From Methylomonas paludis (GTDB lineage: Bacteria > Pseudomonadota > Gammaproteobacteria > Methylococcales > Methylomonadaceae): a stretch of 64,000 nt of DNA. The stretch is taken from assembly GCF_018734325.1 (NCBI RefSeq), contig NZ_CP073754.1:3534001-3598000 (forward strand), read 5' to 3'. The notes beneath the pieces were generated by a model that searched no databases, had not been told where the DNA came from, and saw only the letters and a program-made list of their open reading frames with translations. A program made the position numbers and the translations under genes. Below are positions 51,136-59,287 of this stretch, piece after piece (positions within the stretch are counted from its first letter, which is position 1; every line of letters starts with the position of its first letter).

Positions 51136-51371
51136 TTATCACTCAAAATGGTGAAGCCAAGCCGGTTATTCAGGATGTGGTGTCTTATGAAGAAACTCAG
51201 GAAACTTTACTACTGTTAGAAATTCTGGCTTTGGGTAATCAGGACATCGAACAGTCCAGGGTTAAGCCGGTTGCCGAAGTTGTGGCCCGCTTAAGGTCAA
51301 ACACACCGCCAAATAATTATCGGAAACCAGCTACGAAATCTTACTCACGCAAGGCTCAGAACAGGGTTTAG
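51048..51371 (+). pseudogene. Phd/YefM-type antitoxin remnant without start
   Basis: The frame reads QRQPLIITQNGEAKPVIQDV then VSYEETQETLLLLEILALGN and VKPVAEVVARLRS, which matches Phd/YefM antitoxins. No ATG opens this frame at the right place, and the 5' part is fused to HicB-like codons. It overlaps the start of a ParE-type toxin remnant, the normal order antitoxin-toxin. Expression of a short C-terminal part from GTG at 51177 cannot be excluded. Confidence 0.65.
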
Positions 51372-51619
51372 AGGCTATTTACGATTATATTGCCGAATTT
51401 GATAGTGTCGTCAATGCGAGATAGGTACTGGACAAAAAGAATTGAGACTTGGGAATTTATGAATATTGGCAGATTTTTTTCAAACCTTATCGCCCGATTT
51501 ATCCGATTAAACAGCGGTCTGTGTATATCGTGCTGATTATGGACGGTAGACAGGATACGCAGATTGTTGGGGAATTAGCTATTCCGGGTAAATTCGAAAA
51601 ACACTCATCCACCATATAG
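51326..51619 (+). pseudogene. ParE/RelE-type toxin remnant with two in-frame stops
   Basis: One frame reads ILLTQGSEQGLEAIYDYIAE then FDSVVNAR-stop-VLDKKN-stop, then LGIYEYWQIFFKPYRPIYPI and QRSVYIVLIMDGRQDTQ. This matches the course of ParE-family toxins with a short internal deletion and two stops. The partner antitoxin remnant lies directly upstream. Confidence 0.7.
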
Positions 51620-51670
51620 ACAAATATCGGCAATAAATTTTTTACCAAAAACAGGATTTAGCCATCGAAT

Positions 51671-51695
51671 AAAAAATGGGCACTTTTTGTGCCCA
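51671..51695 (-). terminator. intrinsic terminator of the secreted-protein gene
   Basis: TGGGCAC (51677-51683) and GTGCCCA (51689-51695) form a stem with a 5-base loop, followed on the minus strand by six T residues. It lies 28 bp after the stop of the minus-strand gene. Confidence 0.85.
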
Positions 51696-51722
51696 CCTGG
51701 AATCACTTCAATGGATTGAATC

Positions 51723-52721
51723 TTATTGTTGGCCGTAATTCTGTGGCAGGAACTGAAGTCTGTTCCACGGAAAATTTTGCAAAACTGCCCAGTTAGCTTT
51801 GCCGCCAAACACGGCTGGATAAGGATTTGCCAAGCCTTGTGAGGTATAAGTCAGCACGTTTTGGGCTCGCAAGGTCAGCGCTCCACTTTTATCCCAAACC
51901 ACAAAGCCGTAAGTTTGCGCCGCTTTGGCAATAACTTTGCCCGCCGGGGTCAGTTTCAAGGCATCGACATTAATGGTGGGGTCCAATCTAAAGTGGGTAC
52001 CGGCTGGAATACGGTTGGGTATATTATTGGGATTACTACCGTCCGAACGATTTGCCGGCCAGGAAAAGATGCTTTTATCAGCCAGATCAACCAGGGCTAT
52101 ACCAATGACATGATTGATTTGACCGCTTTGTATTTCTTCTGCAGTAATTTGACCGCTGGCCAATGGTAAGCCAGTGGCCGTCGCGCCGTAAGGCCAGGGA
52201 AAAATACTGTTAGAGGTGGAAAAATTGGGGATTTGCCCGCCCCAACAGGCTTGCCAATTGCCATTGACATTCTGCATTTTCCAAAATTCCCACAGGGTGT
52301 CACTGGTGGGATCGTAGATAACTACTTCCCCATCACTATCTGCTGGACTGACTGTTCCCGCCGGCACCGGAACATTGGCTAATTGCGCTTTTAAGCCTGG
52401 ATTTGGTGTAGTGTTTTGACAGCCCAATTGCGTTACAGGCACCACGGGCGTACTGGAGTCGGCAATAAACACGGGAGCACTAAAGGCCTCGGTCATTATG
52501 GCAACCGTACCGTAATAAGTATTAAATTGACGAATAAATTCGTTGACGTAATTGCTGGAATTGGGATCTAGCTGAGTATTTGCAGGAATGGGGGTAGACC
52601 AGAAATTGTCAGGTACAGCCGGTAGATAATCGGCGATATCAGCATAGCTTGTATTGGCGGATAAGCCTAAAATTAGCGAAAAAAGTTTACAAGCAGTATT
52701 TTTAATAGGTGAGGCGCGCAT
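51723..52721 (-). CDS. secreted protein of unknown function
   Basis: The 332-residue protein has an N-terminal signal (hydrophobic CKLFSLILGLSANTSYA, with a likely cleavage after SYA). The mature part is rich in N, P, W and Y. Recognisable blocks are DGEVVIYDPTSDTLWEFWKM, WQACWGGQIPNFS, IFPWPYGATATGLPLASGQI and IPAGTHFRLDPTINVDALKL. I recall similar conserved secreted proteins, notably from actinobacteria, but no defined function. It has a good ribosome-binding site (AAGGGA) and its own terminator and stands alone. It may be an envelope or extracellular carbohydrate-related protein; this is only a guess. Confidence 0.75.
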   Translation of the reverse strand: MRASPIKNTACKLFSLILGLSANTSYADIADYLPAVPDNFWSTPIPANTQLDPNSSNYVNEFIRQFNTYYGTVAIMTEAFSAPVFIADSSTPVVPVTQLGCQNTTPNPGLKAQLANVPVPAGTVSPADSDGEVVIYDPTSDTLWEFWKMQNVNGNWQACWGGQIPNFSTSNSIFPWPYGATATGLPLASGQITAEEIQSGQINHVIGIALVDLADKSIFSWPANRSDGSNPNNIPNRIPAGTHFRLDPTINVDALKLTPAGKVIAKAAQTYGFVVWDKSGALTLRAQNVLTYTSQGLANPYPAVFGGKANWAVLQNFPWNRLQFLPQNYGQQ

Positions 52722-54124
52722 TTTGATTTCCCTTAAAATGAATGAAAAAATAATTTGTTGCTTATAAAACGATGTGTTGAATTAATACCTGACAGTGCTG
52801 AAAATTGCCTAATCCCTGATTTTTGGGCACAGTTGTCCTATAGTCTGCAATGGTAAGCAGTCTGAATGTTTGACAAGCGCAGCTCGTCTTTTTTAAATTA
52901 AACTGATGTGTTTATTTTGATAAACACTTTGATACGCTAAGGCGTAAAATTTGATTTCTTTGTTTGAGTTTTTATTTTGATTGGTAGTGTTAGTTCCTAT
53001 AACAATAGTATCCATACTTGTTTAATTGCAGAACAGCCTGTGCTGTCTGCTGATGTCCTCCGGCCCAGATAGTTATTAAAAAATACATGTGGGGCGCGGG
53101 CGGTTGTTATCCCGTAGGTATTATCAGAACAAGGTTTATTGTGCACAAATAAGCCTTGAAAATAGCAAATTATTGGTCTTAAATTTTACCAAAACCAGCA
53201 ACGGGGTTAGCGACTGTCAAGTTTTATAAACCAGGATAAATACTAGACAGGGTAAAACCACGATTAATGCAGCCTAAGTGGGCTGTCTGATATTAACCTC
53301 AGCCGCTTGAAAAATGAGTTAAGTCATTAGTTTTGCTTACTGAGTTTTTTGAAACAACTTTTCGAGGTACCTAATTTAAAATCAGGTTAATTGATACCGG
53401 CGATATCAGGCCGGAATTACCAGCAGCTAACTTGTTCAGCTTTTGAAATCGTGATTAGTTTAGAGTATCAACCCGCACATTACCGACTCAGATTTCATTT
53501 TCAAGATTAGCTTGCTAAATCCATTTCGGCTAATTGAAGCATGTTTTAAAAATATCGTCAAGTTTTTTTAAAGTGAGTTTCGGGATAAAGTGGTTAGGTA
53601 AAAAAAGAACATTTGTTCAGTTTTCTGAATGGGTTAGAGATTGCATAGCATTTGTGATGGAAAGTTAATCGCTGGTATGTCGGCTTGGTTTAGCTGGCAG
53701 GAGCTTGGTTTGGTTTGTGGAATATTCGGCGCCAACATAATTTTAATGCTAGCCAATAACCTCGCTAACTTAATAATATTAATATTTAAATCAAAAATAT
53801 AGATATTAATTAAGAAAACTATATTTAGCAAATCAACTAAGTTTAACCATAGCTTATCTGTTAACTAATTTTTGGTTGGCTTAATGCCATAATAAAGCCA
53901 AAATAATATGACTATTCAGATAAATTTTGTATGGTTTTAGCGACATGAGTTGTTGGGTATGATTGATTTTTTTTACTTTATGCGGCCTAGTTTTTGTAAA
54001 TCGGCTATGCAGATGCAAAGTAATTACAGGGATATTTTTTTAAAAATTAGCTATGCCTGAGCTTGCCGCACAAACAATAGCCACCTAATTTCAGGCCATG
54101 GCAGTGCGATTTCCGCCGCGGCTG
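52722..54124. other. 1.4-kb AT-rich region without recognisable genes
   Basis: I find no supported gene, tRNA or CRISPR here. It is markedly AT-rich, and a 65-codon minus-strand reading (53634-53831) has no supporting features. It separates the origin side of the window from the second polysaccharide locus and may be decayed or silencer-bound DNA. Confidence 0.5.
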
Positions 54125-55255
54125 TTATAAATCTGCTGTTCCGGCATTGGCAAATAAATTACGATATAAGGCTAAATAGGCGGTTATCATGCGCTCCCCA
54201 CTAAAGTATTGCCAATAACGTTGTTCGGCCTGTTGTCCTAATTGCGCGGCAAGTTGCGGATGTTCCCATAGATAATGCATGGCCTGGTTTAACGCTACCG
54301 GGTCACTGGGGGGGATAACCAGACCGGTTTGGTTGGCGATATTGACATAAGTGGTGCCGGTGCCGATTTCGCTGGAAATCATGGGTTTGGCGAACATCGA
54401 GCTTTCCACCAGACTTACGCCAAAAGCCTCCGAACGCAGATGGGAAGGAAATACCACGGCATAACACAAGCTAAGTAAGGCGACTTTGTCGGCATCCGGC
54501 AAATAGCCAAGAAAATGGATATTGTTTAAGTTAAGGCGCGAGGCCTGTTGTTTGAGTTCCTGTTCTATCGGCCCGGCACCGACGATGACAATGGGAAATT
54601 CTGTACCCTGGGCAGCTTCCAATAGTATGTTAAGACCTTTGTAATAACGCAGGGCACCGACGAATAAAAAAAACTTAGTACCCAAGCGTTGCTGCCAATA
54701 ACTCAGCCGTTCCGGGTTGACGGCCGGATATGCGGTTTTGTCCATACCGATGGGTATCACACAGACTTTATCTTTGAATTTGTCTAATACCGGACTGGTT
54801 GCCAAATAATTGGGCGAGGTGGCCACAATGCGATCCATGCTTTTTAAAAATTGCCATTGCAGAGGTCGATATAATTTGAGCAGATGTTGCTGACGGATAA
54901 TATCGGAGTGATAGGTCACCAGGCAGGGTTTGTTGGGACGCATGGCAAAATGTACCAGATCCATAAATGGCCAGGGAAAGTGATAATGGATAATATCCGC
55001 CTGTTGTGCCAGCTCTGCAAACCGGCTGAAGGCAGTAAATGAAAATCCGGTGGAAGCCAGTTGAAAGTTTAGCCGGGTACGGTGCAGATGATAGCCGTTG
55101 AGCGGCAGGACACCGTCAATTGCAGCAGCGCTTAAAGCCAGTACATCGGTGGCGATGCCTTGACGGCTGCTGCCCATGGCAATTTGATTAATAACTTGCT
55201 CAACCCCACCCATGGTGTCGGGGAAAGAAGTTTTATAAAAATGTAATACCCGCAT
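54125..55255 (-). CDS. glycosyltransferase family 4
   Basis: This is a GT-B fold glycosyltransferase. The 376-residue product from the ATG at 55255 begins MRVLHFYKTSFPDTMGGVEQ, the usual opening with a glycine-rich acceptor loop. The longer reading to 55321 would run into the upstream gene and is rejected. The donor-binding part has FLFVGALRYYKGLNILLEA near residue 197, IVIVGAGPIEQELKQQA and the EAFGVSLVESSMFAKPMI segment with the E-x7-E motif. It is the last gene of the minus-strand polysaccharide locus. Confidence 0.9.
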   Translation of the reverse strand: MRVLHFYKTSFPDTMGGVEQVINQIAMGSSRQGIATDVLALSAAAIDGVLPLNGYHLHRTRLNFQLASTGFSFTAFSRFAELAQQADIIHYHFPWPFMDLVHFAMRPNKPCLVTYHSDIIRQQHLLKLYRPLQWQFLKSMDRIVATSPNYLATSPVLDKFKDKVCVIPIGMDKTAYPAVNPERLSYWQQRLGTKFFLFVGALRYYKGLNILLEAAQGTEFPIVIVGAGPIEQELKQQASRLNLNNIHFLGYLPDADKVALLSLCYAVVFPSHLRSEAFGVSLVESSMFAKPMISSEIGTGTTYVNIANQTGLVIPPSDPVALNQAMHYLWEHPQLAAQLGQQAEQRYWQYFSGERMITAYLALYRNLFANAGTADL

Positions 55256-55269
55256 ATTGGCGCTGACAC

Positions 55270-56019
55270 TTATTTGTTTAAAGATTTCCACCATACAGCA
55301 TATGGTTGGGCCAACCACCATTTCCAGGGTACCCGGCCATAATGTTTTCGTACGACTGCAATAGCCTCCTGATAGTGACGAAAGCGCTGGTTATGAGTTT
55401 TGGTTTGGTCGTGTACCCGATTTACCGCAATATACTGATCGATAAATAGCAATTGACCAAATTGTTTATACAGCCGCCACCATAAATCATAGTCCATTGC
55501 CAAATTTAAGCTTGGATCAAGGCCGTGCAGACTTTGCCACGCGCTACGTCGGATTAAGCTGGCCGGTTGGCAGATAATACAGCGCCAAGCCAGGCGGCGG
55601 CTGTTAAACGGTTCCACCCAAACAGGTTTGCGGGTGCCGGTATTTTGATTTACATGCCAGGCCCGGCCATAGGCAGCGGGTGCTTGCGGATGGTTTTGCA
55701 GTGCTGTGAGCAGTTTATTTAGACTATTAGGCAGTAACCAATCATCGCTGTTCAGCCAGCACACATACGGGGCGCTGCCCAGTGCGATGCCTTCGTTGAT
55801 GGCCGCGGCCTGGCCTTGATCGGTATGGCTGCGCCAGCCGGCCAACCGGTGTTGCCAGCGTTGAATGACGGCTAGGGAGTTGTCGGTTGAGCCGCCGTCC
55901 AGAACAAAAACTTCGACGTTTAAATTTTGAGCAAAAACTGAGCTCAGTGCCTGTTCCAGGTAGCAGCCTTGATTCAGCGAAGGGATAGCAATGGTGATTA
56001 AAGGGGCTGCACCGTACAT
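55270..56019 (-). CDS. glycosyltransferase family 2
   Basis: This is a GT-A fold enzyme of 249 residues. It begins with ITIAIPSLNQGCYLEQALSS and has VFVLDGGSTDNSLAVIQRW near residue 37 and the metal-binding acidic segment WLNSDDWLLPNS near residue 90. MDYDLWWRLYKQFG near residue 177 contains the catalytic-base type motif. The gap to the upstream gene is two bases. The sugar donor is unknown. Confidence 0.88.
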   Translation of the reverse strand: MYGAAPLITIAIPSLNQGCYLEQALSSVFAQNLNVEVFVLDGGSTDNSLAVIQRWQHRLAGWRSHTDQGQAAAINEGIALGSAPYVCWLNSDDWLLPNSLNKLLTALQNHPQAPAAYGRAWHVNQNTGTRKPVWVEPFNSRRLAWRCIICQPASLIRRSAWQSLHGLDPSLNLAMDYDLWWRLYKQFGQLLFIDQYIAVNRVHDQTKTHNQRFRHYQEAIAVVRKHYGRVPWKWWLAQPYAVWWKSLNK

Positions 56020-56021
56020 GT

Positions 56022-57044
56022 TTACGATTTTGCCAAGCGGAGGAGCTTGAATTGGCTGAGTTGCCAGAGCAAATCAACACCTATGTGCTGGAGCAGATAG
56101 GGTATTAAAGCCCGGTAGATTTCTTCGCTGCTTACCGGGCGGCCAAGTTCGCGCTGTCGCAACCGGGTCATTTCCTCAAGGCCGCAAGTGTTGATGGCCA
56201 GATTGGTTTTTTGTTGATGGTGGATGCGAAACCCGCCCAAAAAATACGGCAGGCGGACAATGTTTGCGCCGGCGTTACGTAGGCGCAGCAGCAAGTCCCA
56301 GTCCATAGCAAAACTAAAACTTTCATCAAGCTGGCCGCCGCAGCGTTCCCAGATGCGCCGCCGCCAGAATAGGGTTTCCTGTGGTACATAGTCTGCCCAG
56401 GACAGTACTTTATTGTTGTGTTCCGGCAATATCCAACGGCCTAGTTCCCGGCCTTGTTCATCAATCAGAATCCGGTGGCCGTAGATGACATCGACTTCGG
56501 GATGGTTGGCAAAATATTCACCTACCCGGGCCAATGCACCTGGCATCAGTATATCGTCAGAATTAAGCCAGGCCATAATTTCGCCGTCGGTACGACTGAA
56601 TCCCTGGTTAATGGCTTGGGTCTGGCCGGAGTCGGCAACGGAGGTCCAGCCGCTCAGGCGTGGGGTATACTGTTTTAATAGTTCTATGCTGCCATCGCTG
56701 GAAGCGCCATCCTGAACGAAATATTCCAGATTGGGATAGGCCTGATCAAGAACGCTGTTGAGGGTGTGGGCTAGAAAATGTGCCTGATTATAGGATGGGG
56801 TGACTAGTGATATTTTGGGGGCGGTGCAGTCTTTACTTAGACGATAAGTCGGTGGGGTTTGCAGCGGTCGGGGGGGATGGTGAAACAATCGGCCCAGTTT
56901 GGGTTTTACCGGCATGGCGGTGCGCAGCAGATGTGGCAGGCTGTGCCGGGTGTGGCGAATAAATATTGCCAGTCTGGTATGCCTGATGTACAGAATAGGC
57001 ATGATTATTCTGAGTAAATGGCGTTTATATGGTTGCGGCAGCAT
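56022..57044 (-). CDS. glycosyltransferase family 2
   Basis: This 340-residue enzyme is similar to its downstream neighbour but has a basic N-terminal extension of about 70 residues. The GT-A core shows ISLVTPSYNQAHFLAHTLNS, YFVQDGASSDGSIELLKQY, AWLNSDDILMPGALARVGE and AMDWDLLLRLRNAGAN. The similarity of the two adjacent genes suggests an old duplication with different specificities. It has the same orientation as the rest of the locus. Confidence 0.88.
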   Translation of the reverse strand: MLPQPYKRHLLRIIMPILYIRHTRLAIFIRHTRHSLPHLLRTAMPVKPKLGRLFHHPPRPLQTPPTYRLSKDCTAPKISLVTPSYNQAHFLAHTLNSVLDQAYPNLEYFVQDGASSDGSIELLKQYTPRLSGWTSVADSGQTQAINQGFSRTDGEIMAWLNSDDILMPGALARVGEYFANHPEVDVIYGHRILIDEQGRELGRWILPEHNNKVLSWADYVPQETLFWRRRIWERCGGQLDESFSFAMDWDLLLRLRNAGANIVRLPYFLGGFRIHHQQKTNLAINTCGLEEMTRLRQRELGRPVSSEEIYRALIPYLLQHIGVDLLWQLSQFKLLRLAKS

Positions 57045-57123
57045 AGCTCTTTTGGTGTTTGATCATCATGGCTGGTAGTACCGCATTATATTGATATTTG
57101 TAATCCGTACCCATTGATGGTGG

Positions 57124-58029
57124 TTAGTTTTTCCATACATAACTCAATTTACCTGTTAAGCCATCGTGAAAAGCGCGGAATAATAAAAAGATAGTTTTCG
57201 GGTGTTTTGCACCGCCGCAACTCAACCATATCATGAATCCGGATACCAAGCCGATACAGGCTGCCGGGGTTTTCCAGCGGGCGTATTGCCGGCAAACGAC
57301 TAGTCGATTGCGGATATTATAAAAATGTTTACAGCCAAAATGATTGCTGCGCAGCCGGGCAGTAGCCGAGCGTAGATGATCTATCTTGCTGCTAGGTATT
57401 AACCAGCTTGAATATCCGGCATTTCCCAAGCGTAAAAAATATTCGGTATCGTCGTAAGCCAGGAAAAAATCAGCATTGGGTAAGCCTATGTTTTTAACCG
57501 CCTGGGCGTTGAGTAAACAGCCGACAAATGAGCCTGTGTCAATTTGCACCGGGCCGGCTGAATACTGGTTTAGACTGACCACTCGTTCCCAGGCAAAACT
57601 CATGAAGAATTTACGCCTATGCATAGGTGCCAGCGTATTAAATTCATAAACGGCACAGCACAAGGAACCGAGTTGAGTTGATTTTTCGGTTAACGCCGGC
57701 AGTTCTTCAAGCAGCTTTTCCAGAGCATCCGGCTCCGGGACTGCATCGTCATCCATTAACCACAGCCACTCCGGGGTATGGTTTAAGGCGGTTTCAATAC
57801 CAAGTGCAAAACCGCCGGCACCACCGCAGTTTACAGCACTACGGATAACTTCCACAAAGGGCAAATCAGCTAAAGTTTGCTGAGCCGGGATAGTGCTGGC
57901 GTTGTCTAAAATTAGAATGTTGGTAAGACTGTGGGTTTGTTTTTGCAAAGCCTGCACCACCAGCCGTAATTCTTCGGGCCGATTATGCGTAACGACAACC
58001 GCTGTAATATTGGCAGGCGATTGTTTCAC
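57124..58029 (-). CDS. glycosyltransferase family 2, probably galactofuranosyltransferase
   Basis: This 301-residue enzyme starts ITAVVVTHNRPEELRLVVQA and has ILILDNASTIPAQQTL, VNCGGAGGFALGIETALN and the acidic WLWLMDDDAVPEPDAL near residue 92. This pattern is shared with GlfT- and rhamnosyl-type GT2 enzymes. A short hydrophobic stretch near the C-terminus (IGLVSGFMIWLSCGG) may anchor it. Its GTG start overlaps the stop of the UDP-galactopyranose mutase gene, so coupling to Galf supply is suggested; specificity itself is inferred. Confidence 0.85.
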   Translation of the reverse strand: MKQSPANITAVVVTHNRPEELRLVVQALQKQTHSLTNILILDNASTIPAQQTLADLPFVEVIRSAVNCGGAGGFALGIETALNHTPEWLWLMDDDAVPEPDALEKLLEELPALTEKSTQLGSLCCAVYEFNTLAPMHRRKFFMSFAWERVVSLNQYSAGPVQIDTGSFVGCLLNAQAVKNIGLPNADFFLAYDDTEYFLRLGNAGYSSWLIPSSKIDHLRSATARLRSNHFGCKHFYNIRNRLVVCRQYARWKTPAACIGLVSGFMIWLSCGGAKHPKTIFLLFRAFHDGLTGKLSYVWKN

Positions 58030-59180
58030 GATAGTGGATCAACGACAAAATTGGGCATTATGGCTCCGCTGGCACCCACTTCAAAATAACGAGCTACTGC
58101 ATCCAGTGCTTCAGCAATAGTCACGTGCATGTCCAGATAACGATAGGTGCCTAATCGGCCTACGAAGGTGATATTTTTTTCTGCCTTGGCCAATTCAACA
58201 TAATGTGTCAGTTTAGCCTTATCGTTCACCAGACGCACTGGATAGTAAGGAATATCGGTTTCACCACAAACGCGACTGAATTCTTTGTAAATCAAAGTAT
58301 CCGGGTGGGATTCCCAGGGAGCGAAATGTTTGTGTTCGGAAATGCGTGTCCAGGGCACATCCTGATCACAATAATTGATAACGGCATTACCCTGATAATC
58401 TCCGCTATGATATTCCTTTAAAAAATCCAGGGTTCGGTAGCATAATCGTCCTTCACTAAAACCAAACCAGGCGTCAATTGAGCCGCTATAAAACACATGG
58501 TGATATTCCTTTGCCATATTGCGCTCGAATTTAGTATTAAGATGTACAGTAATGTTGGGATGATCGAGCATTTTCTCCACTATATGAGTATAACCATGTT
58601 TGGGTATACCCTGGTAAGTGCTGGTGTAATAGTTATCATCGTAGTTGAAGCGCACTGGTAAACGTTTGAGAATACTGGCCGGCAATTCGGCTGGGTGAAT
58701 TCCCCATTGCTTCAGGGTATACCCTTTGAAAAAAGCTTCATACAAATCTTTGCCGATAAAACGCAAGGCCTGTTGTTCAAAGCTTTGTGGTTCATCAATA
58801 CTTTTATCGCCCAGCATTTCCATAAAGTCAACAGCCTGTTTTGGCGAAAATGTTTTACCGAAGAACGAGTTGATGGTCATTAAATTTATCGGCAGGGAGT
58901 ATATCCGTCCGTTGTAAATAGCCTTTACCCGATTGATAAACGGCATGAATTCATCGAATTGCTGGATATAATTCCAGACTCGTTCATTACTGGTATGAAA
59001 GATGTGTGGCCCATAAACATGAGTCATGATATTTGATGCCGAATCACGTTGGGAATGGCAATTGCCGGCCAAGTGGCTACGGCTGTCTAACACGGTCACT
59101 TTATAACCGGCCTTAGCCAATTCGTGGGCAATGACGGCACCGGAAAAACCAGCCCCGACTACCCCTATATTTTTTAACAT
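58026..59180 (-). CDS. glf: UDP-galactopyranose mutase
   Basis: Glf is a flavoenzyme that converts UDP-galactopyranose to UDP-galactofuranose. The 384-residue protein has the FAD dinucleotide motif VVGAGFSGAVIAHELAKAGY, the segment HVYGPHIFHTSNERVWNYIQ near residue 54, and FFKGYTLKQWGIHPAELPAS. The C-terminus contains FVGRLGTYRYLDMHVTIAEA. Its presence shows that the glycan made here contains galactofuranose. It overlaps the following GT2 gene. Confidence 0.96.
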   Translation of the reverse strand: MLKNIGVVGAGFSGAVIAHELAKAGYKVTVLDSRSHLAGNCHSQRDSASNIMTHVYGPHIFHTSNERVWNYIQQFDEFMPFINRVKAIYNGRIYSLPINLMTINSFFGKTFSPKQAVDFMEMLGDKSIDEPQSFEQQALRFIGKDLYEAFFKGYTLKQWGIHPAELPASILKRLPVRFNYDDNYYTSTYQGIPKHGYTHIVEKMLDHPNITVHLNTKFERNMAKEYHHVFYSGSIDAWFGFSEGRLCYRTLDFLKEYHSGDYQGNAVINYCDQDVPWTRISEHKHFAPWESHPDTLIYKEFSRVCGETDIPYYPVRLVNDKAKLTHYVELAKAEKNITFVGRLGTYRYLDMHVTIAEALDAVARYFEVGASGAIMPNFVVDPLS

Positions 59181-59287
59181 AAATCGGCCATTAAAACGGT
59201 TGCCAGGGGGCGGCTATTCTGCTTGATGGCCAATTGTTGCCGGCGGATAGGTTTAGTTGTCAATATCATGCTTAAAATGGGATGCTA

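Noticed and set aside
53634-53831. 65-codon minus-strand ORF in the AT-rich gap
   Set aside because: No ribosome-binding site or family resemblance; an ORF of this length in AT-rich DNA is not convincing.
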